From: Gyrodactylus bullatarudis
Lineage: Eukaryota; Platyhelminthes; Monogenea; Gyrodactylidea; Gyrodactylidae
Reading direction: 5' to 3'
DNA: 64,000 bases
Assembly: GCA_012064415.1 (NCBI GenBank)
Contig: SSNU01000060.1
Coordinates: 544,824-608,823 of the forward strand
The translations under genes and the position numbers were made by a program. Under the pieces are notes generated by a model. The model saw only the letters and a program-made list of their open reading frames with translations. It did no database searches and was not told where the DNA came from. Shown here one piece after another: positions 48,290 to 61,164 of the stretch. Each line of letters opens with the position of its first letter. Positions within the stretch are counted from its first letter, which is position 1.

Positions 48290-49301
48290 AGGAAATTTTT
48301 GCCAGCAATGAGAAGTTTCTAAAACCTAACTGTAGAGTGTGATCATCATTCTGAGAGAGCACCCCAGAAAGTTTTAATTCGAATTTTTGATACTTTTCCA
48401 TTGTTGTCATTGTAAATATTTGTGATAAACTTTTAATAAATGTACAGATAAATTTAAATAAATAATTTCCTACCTGTTTACTGATTACTTATTATATTTA
48501 TAAGCATTGTTTGTGAGTTATATTAAAATTTGCCAAAGTGAAGATAGTAGTAAAGGTTTCTTTTATAGAATTTATTTGAATCAGTTTAACAGTTAATCAG
48601 GAAGATATATAAAACCATCCATTATTCAATTTTAATTATAATTAATGATAAATTTTCGAAAATGAAAAAACAAAATAAATAAATATAGAGCCTTATCCAT
48701 AAAATAGCATGAAATATTTAAATTAGCGATTGTTTTAATTTACTACTATTCATTGAAATTGAATTCGAGTTAATGATAAGTTATAATTTATAACTTAACC
48801 CATTTGAGAACTGAAAAGTATTCTTCAGACTGTCGTAATGATATATAATTTCAAATCAAAATTTTCTCTCCATTTAGAGAATCAAGCAATTTTTCAATGT
48901 ACAAAATGATAAATTTTAATGATTTGTTTCAACTTTTCAGTAGTTTAAACTCAATACGTAAGTACTTTTTCTTGAATTTAATCAAAAAATAGAATTATCG
49001 ATGCTAAGAAAGATTCAATTTAATATTCTACGTGAGACTCTGATTTTTATTATGCAAATGTACAGTGGAAATTTTTCTTGATGATGAAAGAGAACATTTT
49101 GTTTATGTAAATCAAGCAATGATGAACTAAAGTTCACACAGTTTTTGCTATTCTTTCACCAAAATAGAGCAAGACCATTGAAATTTTAGTTAAGCGCCAA
49201 TGTCGATCTCACAAATAATAACTCAAGATGAATTTAACCCGGAGGTTTAAATTCACTATTAGATTGATAATAGACTCAAAAGATTTTCAATTCTATGAAA
49301 T
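48290..49301. other. Hyccin 3' UTR and intergenic DNA
   Basis: Polyadenylation signal AATAAA at 48435-48440, 146 bp after the stop. The remainder is AT-rich without a supported gene. Confidence 0.5.
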
Positions 49302-50936
49302 TTGACCAGTGGGTCTAATAAGTATGAGCTCATCATTTCCGCAAGTTTCACAAACTCTACTCTAGAATACTTGAATCTATTGAGACATTTCAGACTTTGT
49401 GATAAAATAAATGATTACTTCATATCAACTTTTAATAATGAAGAAAAAATTGATAATATTGCAACTCATAATACTCCTCCTCTCATGACTCTGAATGACT
49501 TGAATCTAATCTATGAAAATTGCAAAAACAAAAATAGACTTGATTCACATTTCAATTCCCTAAATTTATTAATTAACTTACCTCAGTTTTTCTTAATCTC
49601 TTTAATCCAATTTTTGAATTATTGCATCTCATCATGCATAATTCCAAATGAATGGCTTACTATTAAAATAACGCCTATTCCAAAGGTTAAAAAATACTCA
49701 GATTTCTCTGATCTAAGGCCAATTTCATCTTTAAATATTTTTCTTTCCATACTGGACCGTTTTTTAACAAATGAAATCTCAAAAGCATTGCCAAATCCTT
49801 TCCCAGATAAAACCCAACATGGGTTCTTGACTGGGAAAAGCACTGCCACTAATATGATCGAATTTATGAATTACATAACTCCGCTTAAGAAAAAACTTAA
49901 TAATTATTTGATAGTGCATTTCATCGATATATCAAAGGCATTTGATAAATTGAAATTCTCGTATATTAAAGATAAACTTATTAACCTGAATATTGACCCT
50001 TATATAGTTAATTTGACTATGTTCTTTTTAACTAATAGGAAACAATATGTCTCTTTTAACTCCACCAATAGCATGGTTAAACCAATAAATTCGGGAATTC
50101 CTCAAGGTTCGTCTATTGGCCCTCTTATCTTTAATATTTGCTTCGCTGATATTCAGCTCCCGGAAAACATAGAGGGTGTTCTCCTTAAATTTGCAGACGA
50201 TCTAAAATTCGTCCTCAAGGTGAAAAATTCCCTTGATATTTTGAAAATTAACCACAACTTCTATCTTCTCAAAGATTCCCTTGAGTCCATGGGGCTCTAT
50301 ATTAATAGAGATAAATGTAAATTATTACTCCCATGCGGTCTCCCTGCAACCCTCTTGGAATCGCTTCTACTTCCTGGAGAAATTGTCTCCTCAACTTCAG
50401 ACCTCGGTTTCAGTATCTCTAATGGACTTAAAATTAATCCACTTTCAAATCTGACTCAAATAAACTCTCGAATATACTCAATTCTAAAATTTTCTAAATC
50501 AGTTAACTTGAGACTAAAAGCTTACAAAGCCTTAGTTCTTAGTTATCTTGACTATATTTCACCTCTAGCCCCATCATTAAGCAGTGAAAAATCCTTGGAG
50601 ATTGAACATGTTCAATCCAAATTTTTATTTTTTCTCTATCCTGACCTAGCGTCATACAATGATCGTATCTCAACCTCGGGGTTAAATCCCCTTTGGTTAC
50701 GAAGATATGCTATTATTGTAAAAACTTTTATTAATTCATCTCAATTAGTCGAAAATTTCTATAATTTAAGAAGATCATCATTCTCAGATCACTATCTACT
50801 CTCTGCATATAATATGATAGATAGTAAATATAAATTATGTGAATGTAATAATCTCTCTAGTATAAAATCTATTATGTCACATATTCGTTCTAAACTTGAC
50901 TATACTAAGAGTCTTCTATATTCTAATCTCCACTAA
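49302..50936 (+). mobile_element. Non-LTR retrotransposon (LINE), reverse transcriptase ORF
   Basis: An uninterrupted frame of about 540 codons encodes a LINE reverse transcriptase. Motifs in order are PIPKVKKYSDFSDLRPIS (about residue 130), QHGFLTGKST (about 175), HFIDISKAFDKL with the first catalytic Asp (about 205), GIPQGSSIGPLIFN (about 265) and KFADDLKF with the catalytic Asp pair (about 296), followed by thumb and C-terminal domains. The upstream endonuclease domain is absent, so it is 5'-truncated, but the RT frame has no stops and may be young. Related 3' fragments lie at 29190-29935, 54280-54780 and near 61000. Confidence 0.92.
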
Positions 50937-51289
50937 TTCCAGAATGACTATTGAAAATTCTTTGATGGCCTATTTATCTTCACTACCATTATATCAAATC
51001 CACCAGATTATATCTTATTCATTTAACTTTTACAAGACGCTCAAGATTCAAAAAACCTTATTTTTTATAATGATTGTCCAGATTAAATTATTTTTGTCTA
51101 TTATAAAAATCTATTTAATAAAAATTTCTAACAAAAAAAATACTATACACTGTGTAGCGTACTAAAAACTCTAAAAAACGAGCACATTCTAAATTAGCTG
51201 CTGTTCTCCACATCTCACCTGTTACATGTTTTTCCTCTCAATTTTGAATATTCTTACAGTCGAGAGAAGAATGGGTATTTTTCTGATCA

Positions 51290-51500
51290 AATCATAGCTC
51301 CATTATTGTAGATGTCTTTTTCCCTTCTTCTATGGTGTTTACCTGAAAGGATAAATACAGAAAAGAGGTCCTTGAGATTATTATAACTTACTTCTTGCTG
51401 ACCATTCCCCAGATTTTAGCATCAAATGAAATCCATGAAATTTAACAGGTTTAGAAGGCATGTAAAACTTCTCTAAAACTAATGAGCTGCTCATCAGATG
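51290..51500 (-). pseudogene. Possible piggyBac transposase remnant
   Basis: On the minus strand, SDEQLISFR (51500-51475) and, in another frame, YMPSKPVKFHGFHL resemble the first-Asp block of piggyBac transposases. A GTAAGT...TTTCAG segment (51391 downwards) could be a small intron. It is short and frameshifted; low certainty. Confidence 0.3.
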
Positions 51501-52280
51501 GAATACGATTTCCAAGAATTTATGGAAAATCCCCTGACGATTATTCCCAGTATTTCTATTTAGGTTTTTATCGAAAAGAAGAAATTATTTAACAATGCAG
51601 TACCTAGAATATGACTTGACTGCTATGATTTCTACTAGTTATCGAGCACTTTTCTGCATATTTTTACAACCTACCTTCGAATGTTCAGAGTCTGGGTTAA
51701 TTACAATTCAATTTATGTAGAATTACAATTAGCAAGTAATAAATGAACCAAAAATATATTTATACAATTAGTAGCGCTTTCTTCGTATTCTTTTATTTCC
51801 AGAATTATTATTAGATTGGGATAATGTTTATTTACGTAATTAGTCAAACTTATGAATTTTTTCAACTCTTTGTTTTAGGCATGGGGTAAGTCGACTATTT
51901 TTTTTATTACACATCTGCATTATATTTAGCATTTTCAACTCTGACCCCCAAAAAATATTTTTTCGTTTTTTTATAGTCTTATTAGTCTGTTCATCTTTTT
52001 TAAAAAATAGTCCCCCATTGTGTCTGCAAAATGAACACGTATAAGAATAAACAATGTTTATTAAACATTGTCAAGCCCTATAAAAATAGAATCCATTCGT
52101 AATTTCTTCTGAAGAGCATTTCATATGGTATACAAATAGACTAAAAGGAGTACAATTACCAAGTACTGCAGTTTTAAGGAATAGGCTCTTCAGACACAGG
52201 AATTTGATGAAAATTTTGTACTTAATCTGATATAGATAGATTTTATTAGATAATTATAATTCAAGCTAGGAAGAAATTAT

Positions 52281-52915
52281 TGGTAATGTATGTATGCTCC
52301 AATTTGGGTACAGCGAAAAATTTCAAGTGCGAGGAATTTTCACGTCGACCAATGAGAACTCAGAAACCTTTTGAGTGTGCAAATAATCTATTCGAGTCTA
52401 TTGACGTATATTGTTATATACAAACTGTGTCGAGAGTGTGACGAGACATTTAATATTAATTTTGATTTCCTGCCTTAAATAATAATTAATGGTAAAATCT
52501 GATTCGATTTTAGAAATCCTTACGAAAAATTATTGGCTGAAATTCGACTCTTGATACATCCTATTTGCTGTGCACTTTATCTCAAATTTTATTGGATGAA
52601 AATTTAGAAACAGTCCCTCAAAATAAAATTGGGACTTCGAACAACAATCCTGTATAAAAACTTGTTTAGTAAGCAAAAAAAATTGAAAAATGAAATATTC
52701 AAAATAAGCCCATTTTTACTTAAAAAGTTTAGTGTACCTCAACTGGAGCATACATGATATATGAGGAAAATAGACACAGTTTGTATATAACAATATACGT
52801 CAATAGACTCGAATAGATTATTTGCACACTCAAAAGGTTTCTGAGTTCTCATTGGTCGACGTGAAAATTCCTCGCACTTGAAATTTTTCGCTGTACCCAA
52901 ATTGGAGCATTACCA
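52281..52915. repeat. 635-bp TIR element with 137-bp arms
   Basis: 52295-52431 is inverted at 52773-52909 with near-complete identity, including TATTGACGTATATTGTTATA. An inner sequence at about 52728-52755 repeats the terminal GTATGCTCCA motif in inverse, so two related ends may be nested. No coding capacity. Confidence 0.85.
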
Positions 52916-54279
52916 AATTATTTATTTAGCTAATTTTTCGGTTAAAAAAATAAGTCAAAGGACCATTTACTTTAACATCTCCAAAATCTTCTGTTCTATT
53001 TATCAAAATTCATTAGCAAATTAAAATTTTTTTCAACTATTAATAGGAAATGGACTTATCTAATTATAATATTAAGTTGTCATTTGGCATATTGAACTTT
53101 TTCATCATTAGAATACCGGTTGATTTGTATTGCATTGGGTGGATAATGTATATGAATTAACATTCGCGAGGATAAACTGTCATATAAAGGACTTGAAGAC
53201 ACCGACCTCAGTTATCACAACTCAGACCTTTGATTTCTATCAAATCACTATACTGAAAACAGAGGAATCATAAATTTATATACGGAATTTTATCTTGAAA
53301 GGCATTAAAAGATTCGTTACCTGAGGTTGAATTTTGAATGAGCTTTCCATTATGGTTTGACAAGCACGGAGTACCAAATTTACGAAAAGTCTCATGATCG
53401 AAGGTGATTCTCTCATATAGGAAGAATATTCCATTTCTTTTGGTCTTATTAATCTAGGCATTTTTATCCCTTGATGCATCATTATTATATAGACCTTAAG
53501 GCCTTGACTCTTCAATTCATGGGACACATTGCACTATATCTTAAGATGCAGTAATATAAGCACATGATATGTACGATGGATATAATAATGCATTATACAT
53601 AATAATGTATATGTATGCTCTTAAATGAAAGTATGTATGATAGAAATTGTATTTCTTATTTAAATTTTGAGAGAGTCCAATTTTATTCTCAAAACTCTGA
53701 TCTTGAAACAAAACACATTTGAAAAGGCATGAAAATTTATTTATTTAAGAATCTTGCTTTCATTTCTAGGTCCTAGGTTCAAACCCTCCCACACCGGGCA
53801 CATTGAACACTCTTTCACTGTTCCCTTATTTCAACAAATCATTTCTATGAATAAATATAAATGTTTCAATTTCAAAAAAAAATTTCCAAATACAAGATGT
53901 TTTAAAATCAAAAATCAATCTATCTTGAGCACAACTAAAGAATATTCAGAATTCTTTTCGAAATCCTGTTAAGGCCAACAGCATTGAGGTTTAATTAAAG
54001 ACTGGCATAAACTCTCAGCCCATAAAGACATGAACTATCCATATATAAATGATCTATACAACGATAGAATTAGGATTTTTCTTATTCCAGTTCATTTAAA
54101 CTGATCAATGTTCACTACACTAAGATTCTCCAAATTTCTATAGTGCTTCGCGAATTAATCTTTCTTAAGAAGAGTATCAACTATAATTAGACTATTATCT
54201 AGATTGATCTATACAGAATAAAGAGGTGTATCAATTTTTCAATTTGGGGATTAGCAAAGTGGAATAATCTCGAATTAAA

Positions 54280-54780
54280 TTGATATTAGACATTATTAAA
54301 ATAAATCACAACTTCTCGCTTCTTAAAGATTCCCTTGAGACGATGGGGCTCTATGTTAATAGAGATAAATGTAAATTATTACTCCCATGCGGTCTCCCTG
54401 CAACCCTCTTGGAATCGCTTCTACTTCCTGGAGAAATTGTCTCCTTAACTTTAGATCTGGGTTTCAGTATGTCATCTAATTTAAAAATTGATCCTCTTTT
54501 TAACATTTCTAGAATTAATACTATAATATATTCTATTAGAAAATTCTCTAAATCCAGTGAAGTAAGACTAAAAGCTTACAAATCACTGATTTTTCCACTT
54601 TATATTGACTATATTTTCCTCTTTTACCTAATTTAAATAACTCTTAGTGCCTAACTATTGAACGAGTTCAATATAGGTTCTTACATTCTCTATTCCCTCA
54701 TATCGACTCATATAATGCACTTATTTCAGTCTCAGGTCTTAACCCTCTCTAGGTCCGGAGATAGGTTTTAGGAAACATTT
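54280..54780 (+). mobile_element. Decayed LINE 3' fragment
   Basis: 54280-54636 matches residues about 310-425 of the LINE ORF at 49302-50936 (GLYVNRDKCKLLLPCGLPA). The similarity continues with frameshifts and stops to about 54780. Confidence 0.8.
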
Positions 54781-55150
54781 ATTTTCTGTGCGAATGTCCG
54801 CATCCTATTTTCCGAACATTTATACTTCTTAAAAATTTAACAAATTAGGATGATCCGAGATCAGTTCAAAATGACAGATCTTTCAAAAATATAAATGGTG
54901 ATGCTTCCAAATTCATCGAGAATACCTGCAGATTAAAATCAAGAAAAACCAATCAAACAAGTCACCAATAATTTGAGTAGGATTTGGGAATGATTAAAAA
55001 TAGGGTATGTAAAGAAGTCAGTCCTTTCAGTTTTTTAGTTTCAGAACGTAGTGTCAAATTAGGGGTTTTCATTCTTACGAAATACATCCTTAAAATAATT
55101 TGTGTTCACGTTTTTACTTTTAAGTAGCTACATTCCATTATTTTGGAAAT

Positions 55151-55288
55151 TACTGACCGTCAGTGTGTACACTGATGACCAAAACCATCAATGTGTACAC
55201 TGAGTTTCCACTTTGAGGGTCATAACCGTCAGTCTATACGGTCCATACTGACGGTCAGTGTATACACTGAGGGGAGTTTCCACATTGA
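55151..55288. repeat. Cluster of GTGTACAC-type palindromes
   Basis: Four units of the type TCAGTGTRTACACTGA occur within 138 bp: near 55161, 55185, 55230 (degenerate) and 55256. GAGTTTCCAC follows two of them. The first and last units can also pair with each other. The function is unknown. Confidence 0.7.
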
Positions 55289-58170
55289 TTGTAACACATA
55301 TATTAGAGTAAGTCAAATTTTTCAAATTTTCCTAGCCTTAATCTCATTTTGAAGATAATCGAAAACTGCACCATACACTTTCGAGTTTGTTCTGGTATAC
55401 AAAATCTCGATTAAAAATGACAAATTTTGATCAGGCGCCAAGAATTTTTCAATGAATTTTACTACGAGAAATGACAAAATTAAGATTTCTGAATACATTT
55501 TGTAACATTTTGAATAAAAATAGGGTTTATAGTAAAAATTGAGTGTTCTTTCACATGTTTAAAGAAATTCCTAGGAAATTAGATAAATTTTGATGATTTT
55601 AGGGAAAATGGGATTTTTGTATATCAGAAGATGAAAAATTTTCATTTTGACTTTCAAAAATGTGTTTTTAATGGTTAAAACATCACTCTTTGATTAAGGC
55701 ATAGGATATTGTTAGGGGAAATTAGAATTTTGTATTTTTTACTGATTCTAAAATTAATTTTCTTCTCAATTGTACGAATGAAAATTAAAAAAAACACTAT
55801 TTCAAAATTTTAAGCTGTAATATTTATACAAGTGTTAAACTTTTCATTGTCAAAAATATAGTTCTTGGAAAGAATTTCTTTTCATTGAGCAACCAGAATT
55901 CAATAACCAAATTTGAGCTGAACTTTCAAACTAGAAAAGAAAAATTCATCTAATAAGGATATCGTATTTCATGTACAATGTGGTGAGATTTATCGGCTTT
56001 TTTAGAAGATAGATGAATTTTTTTTTATTTGAGGACTCATTGTAGAGGAAAAAGGTGAAAAACTGATTACTAATCAGTGATTAGATTCCTTCATAGTCCT
56101 CAGTTTGTAATGAAACGATATTAAATCCTTCTTCATATTAGAGTTGGTCATTCTTTCTTAGTACGAGTTTCTGTAGCTGTCTTCTATAGAAACAAATTAC
56201 ATGTTGAATTAATGGCAAATAAACAGGAGGACCATGCCACAGGAAAGATTTTTTTCCAAAAGTTAACAAGAAAAAGTAGAAGGGTACGCTTATCAACCAG
56301 TTGATGAAGACTCCTGAGAATAAGACAATAATCCTTAGTTTCTATTCCGACATTTATGTAGAACTCAATAAGTTCATCGGCTACCATACGTCTAGCCTAA
56401 ACTTTATCACGTGTTGGATGTGATCCGCTCTTCAATTTTAAAAGATTTTAAAACATCCAGATTAGTTGGTAACATATTGAGAGGAAGATTCTCAGGCTAT
56501 AAATTTATTCAGATTTCTCAACATATTTTTTTTGAATTTTTAAAGATATTTCTTCTAACCTGTCTCTTCAAAAATTAAGAGCTCAAGACGATTAAATACT
56601 CAAATTTAAAGTCTTGAAAATAAAGTAAAATTCTTTAAAGATTCTAATGTTCTCTCACAACATATAACAAAATCAAAAATAAAGAATAATTCCAAAAAAA
56701 ACCTAGTAAAAGATTGAAAAGGACAAAAATTTCTGATAGGACATTTTAAAAGAAAGCTATTTAAAAACATGTGAACTTGAAACAAGATTTGAGTAGAAAT
56801 TAGAGAATAATTCTAAAGTTAATGAAAAATTATCTAAAGTTCTCTTTAACCCTTGCACTGGAAATGCTTGATTTAACATATTTTAATGAAGTCTGAAAAA
56901 TGCCCAAAACGTTCAGAATACGATATGAATATTCGATCTGAATGAATCAAGCACAAATAATGTCAAAAAGACTTTTGGGATAAAACCATTTCACACATGA
57001 TGATGACTCGAGATAAATTATTATTATTACCAATTGGTCCAATTCCTCAATTCTGATTGGTCCTTGGATACTGAACATTCATTGGCTACTGATTTGGGGC
57101 AGAGAGGTATAAAACTAAACCTCCATGAAATATTTAATTTATCTCGAGTCATCATGTGGGAAATTGATTAATGAGGAATGAACCTGATGGCTTAAGCTGC
57201 CATTGGTGCTCAGATGGGAAGGATCCCAAGAAAATACTGAACTTCGAACATGGTGTAGCTTCAATTATGGTATGACCAGCAATGATTTTCCCAGGAACTT
57301 TACTGCTAGTTATTGTTGATGGAAAATTGTAGTCAGAAAATCATCAAGAAATTTCAATTGATACCGCTTAATCACTAAAAAATAGATTAATAGGTAATTT
57401 TTGTATCTCAACACGTTAAATCATACGTGAAACAGCTTCAAAATATTGATGAACTTGAGTTTGAAAATTAAAATAATTGTTGAGAGTTTTATGATTACAA
57501 TCTAGAAGATTCAATTTTTAAAACAATTTTCGAAATCTTTCAGGATAAGGAGAATTTTTATGCTAATAAAAAGTGCCTCACATATATTTTCTTTCTCAAT
57601 TTCAATGAAAAATAGTATATTTACCTTTACTAGAAAATTTATGATAGGTAACAACTTCATCTAGGTATCATTCGATAGAAAATTTTTCTATGAATCGAAT
57701 GGTCTTGATTTGAAAAATGTATTATGTAAGATAAGTCGTGAATAATAAATATTAGAAGTGCCTCACATATTAATTCGACCACTATATTTGAATGATTAAA
57801 AAAAATCAGAATATGAATTTAAGCATGGAGCATAGAATTTTAATCCTTGAAATATTCTGTTTATTTAAGTGGTTTTGATTTAGATTTTAATCAAAAATAT
57901 CAAAAAAATCAAAGTGCGCGAAAATCTTTGGCGGAAATTTAAACAGAGAAAATTTATTTTCGTAAATCTTGAGCCCTTGATATTTGTATTTTTTGTATTG
58001 AAATTAAATTTGCTATCATATTATATGCGATACGAGCGATAATAAAGTTTCATCTATCTCTACATATAATCTTTTGAAATGTTTTTTCCACTCCAAAATA
58101 CATGAAACTCCCTTTGCCTGAATATTTTAACGGTAATTATTGATTTAAGTACAATTTAACTCATCATTCA
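55289..58170. other. Repeat-rich DNA without supported gene
   Basis: It contains the small palindromic element at 57001-57154 and a direct duplication of AGTGCCTCACATAT near 57571 and 57756. Short frames (56184-56387) are unrecognised. Confidence 0.4.
57001..57154. repeat. 154-bp MITE with 20-bp perfect TIRs
   Basis: It begins TGATGACTCGAGATAAATTA and ends with the exact reverse complement. The surroundings extend the symmetry by a few bases with a 3-nt indel. No coding capacity. Confidence 0.75.
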
Positions 58171-58230
58171 ATTTATTCTCATGAATGAGTACACAAGTTG
58201 AAATATTGATTCGAGAAGTGTAAGTATGGT

Positions 58231-58490
58231 TCAACCAAATCTAAAATACTGTTCTCCACGCTTTTCGAACAACCCAGACTCTTGAGGAACATCTCCGAGA
58301 TATACGAACTTCACCCTTCCGTCCAGGCGTTCTGCAAGGCCTCTCGATAGACCTGCAAGTAAATAAAGTTATCGAATAACACTGTAAACTTACTCATAGC
58401 ATTTGTAATTGATAGGATTAGGAGAAGAAATCCGAGAAATATTCCAGCCTGCTTAGGATTTTAAAAATCTTTTACACTTACATGCTTCAT
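58231..58490 (-). CDS. Candidate RFamide neuropeptide precursor
   Basis: Minus-strand exons 58490-58482, 58448-58394 and 58352-58231 encode a 61-residue protein. The two introns, 33 and 41 nt, both start GTAAGT and end CAG. Residues 1-22 form a classic signal peptide (MKHAGIFLGFLLLILSITNA). A spacer follows, then a Lys-Arg cleavage site (residues 52-53) and GEQYFRFG directly before the stop. The final Gly is the amide donor, so the predicted product is GEQYFRF-amide, secreted by neurons and acting on a GPCR. AATAAA follows the stop by about 55 nt (58172-58177, complement). Upstream codons are also open to 58658 (MKLEYKC...), so a longer start is formally possible, but only the MKH start gives a signal peptide. 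I did not recognise a named peptide family. Confidence 0.6.
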
Positions 58491-58785
58491 CTCAATGATA
58501 GTCAGAAAATTCCACATTTGACGGCAGTTTAAATATGAAATTTCCATCAATATTAGCGAATAACTTTTAAAATTATAATCAAATAAGTGTTGATCCTCTC
58601 GTAAGGATTCCTTTGGGACCAGTTTGAAAGTTAAACTACATTTGTATTCTAATTTCATTATTTCATTAGATAATCAAAAATTCCATTTTTGCTAAAGAAA
58701 ATAACTAAAAGTAGTTTCTCAAAAACTTTAAATAATAATAATCATTTATTTAACAATTTATTTGTTAAACATTAAATAATTCTTC

Positions 58786-59260
58786 TTATAAGATAATAAT
58801 AGCGTTTTTAATTTCTTTTTTGAATTCTATTATGTTCAAGTTTTTAATTGAGTGATTAAGTTTTAAAAAAATATTTTTGCATCTATTAAATATGGCAAGC
58901 TTTTTTATTTGACCAAATTCTGGGGTATTATTGCGTAATCCCTGTCGATTAGAGTAGACTAGTGGTGAAGATTTAATGAGAGTGAGCGTCTTCAATTCTC
59001 TTCTTAGTCTTGAACAGTCATTTAGGTCTGGAATGTGGTTGAGAGTCGGCATATGAATCTTTTAATTTTGTCTGAATTTTCTTTGACCATTTATCACATT
59101 CGAGATTCCATACTGCAGAGCAACTATTGGCCGAGCATATATTTTGAAGAAGTAGTTCCTCTAAAACTTTAAAGTTGTTCTTCCTCGTAATGAATTTTAT
59201 AAAATGGTGTATTCTACGCTATTTCTAGTTCAATAATATTGAATCAATATCTTGCTCAGA
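58786..59260 (-). pseudogene. Decayed ORF, possibly retroelement C-terminus
   Basis: The frame 59052-58786 (MPTLNHIPDLNDCSRLRREL, then LTLIKSSPLVYSNRQGLRNN) and a second frame upstream (CSANSCSAVWNLECDKWSKK) look like pieces of one protein broken by frameshifts. I think of a mobile-element C-terminus but cannot assign the family. Confidence 0.3.
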
Positions 59261-59484
59261 CTTTGGTCCAGAATCCAATGCTTTGCGAGCTTCCAATAAT
59301 ATTAATAATACCTTAAATTACTACCTTGTTATTAAAGAGAGTTGATTGGTTTAAAGAGCGCCTGAAAAATACTGAATTTATTAATGCTATTATTTCAAAT
59401 ACTGTAGTAAATTTTTGAGATTTGTTTAAATTAATTTGAAATTTTTGTTAAAACTGATTTATCTGTTTCCTATGAAGACCTCAT

Positions 59485-59720
59485 TGTGAGGATTCAGAAG
59501 ACAATTGAATATTTAGTGATAATGCTTATATTTCCCCGGATCTCATCCGAATCTTACACCAGCTGTATATATATACAATTTTAAAACAGATGAAATGTTT
59601 AATAAAATCCTCTGATTGGTTCAATCGGATTTGAGCACAATAAAGGGGAAGGAGGGATTGGTTGTTTGTCTCCAGGATCATTGTTTCCTCCTAACGTATC
59701 TATCCGTTGTTGGTTGCCCA
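59485..59720 (+). repeat. LTR-like or promoter-like dispersed repeat, copy
   Basis: Shares CCGGATCTCATC, the TTACACC region, a TATATATATA run and CCTCTGATTGGTT with the copies at 47430 and 61165. The downstream minus frame 59860-59678 is basic (KKPAPAITKKGRKRKSLSGQ) and may be chance or a gag-like remnant. Confidence 0.45.
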
Positions 59721-60999
59721 CTTAGACTTTTGCGTTTTCTGCCCTTCTTAGTTATTGCAGGTGCAGGTTTCTTACCATTTCCATTTCCGCTAATTACAGG
59801 CTGTGAGATGATTAGATTATCAGCTTTCGTTGACTTTTCTGAGTTTTCACTTTTTCTCACATTTGTAACTGTTTAACGATGCTAACACTATGAGGAGATT
59901 TCTTATTTTGCTAGTTAATTTGTAAAATCCACAGGAGGTTAGGCTTTCCATTAAAACCAAGTTCAAGAATTTTACTCTTTTACCAATTCTCTTGTCTTAA
60001 AGACTGTGAATTGAGAGAAAAATCTGGCCAATGAGTTTCGCAACTGACTAGAGGAGTTTCCAGTCACAAAAATCAAAGTAAAAAGCGATAAAGGGCTTCC
60101 TGTATTTGTGATTTATTGTATATTTGTAAAATCCTTAAAGGGTAGATGATTTAAATAAGTAGATCTACTATTAATTACGGATCAGAATGAGGATCATATT
60201 TTTAAATGTTTCTCCCATGAATCTCTTAATCCTTTTTGTAAACCTCTCCTATTACATTGTTTTAATTCAACTTTTGAAAAAATAGAAAAATTATTTTTAT
60301 TCTGTATTCGTATTTTTCTAGCGTCAGCATCAAAACTAGTCGTAGACTTTTGCCAGAATATCCAAGTAAATTTCATCAATTTTCCACAGTTCTTCTGCTT
60401 ATTGGTCCTCTACTCTCTTAGAATGTACCTTGTACACTGAGGTTGCAATTTTTCGTATAAAGGTAGAAAAATTCCCTTGATATATCATAAAAATAAACCA
60501 CAATTTCTTAATTTTTAAGGAATTTATGGCACATTTCAAATCTCGAGTTAGCGCAAAATCCCTTTTTTGAACTTTGAGTTGAATTTTGCTGATATCAAAG
60601 TGAGAAAGGTATCAAAAGTCGATTTTTATGATCACAATAAGACAAGAAAACCGATCACGATGAAACTTTTGATAAATTCATCAGGAATATTGGATCAACA
60701 AAATTTATTGATGGTCAAGCACTAAAAAAGATCAAAAAATCACACGATGATGAGATGATTCCCAAAATCTGATTAAGCACATTTGATTTCTTTCTAATCG
60801 TGATCCTAAAAACAACTTTTGATCACTTTCGCACCTTGAAATCAGCAAAATGTTTTAACTCAAAGTTCAAAAAAATAAGAATATGGCGCTAAAAATAAAT
60901 ATGCCATAAATTTTTTTCTCCATATCTCGAAAGTAAGCCACATGATTTAGAATAAATTAGATTTCTTGATGAAAACATTAAGAATTTTGTAAAAACTAG

Positions 61000-61110
61000 G
61001 TGTACTTCTTGGAGAGATTGTCTCCTCCACCCTATAGATCTAGGTTTTGGTATTCATTACAAACTAAAATTAAATCCCTATTCTAATCTATCTAGTAATT
61101 CTGAGAATTC
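61000..61110 (+). mobile_element. Short LINE fragment
   Basis: Matches the LLPGEIVSxTxDLGF region of the LINE ORF (GGAGAGATTGTCTCCTCCAC, then a diverged continuation), about 110 bp, broken. Confidence 0.6.
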
Positions 61111-61164
61111 ATCTAGATGATTCCATTATCATCACAAAATATTTTTGAAGTTGGATTTGTTGGT

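Noticed and set aside
59616..59876. 86-codon plus-strand frame
   Set aside because: It overlaps the LTR-like repeat and an antisense basic frame, with no recognisable domain.
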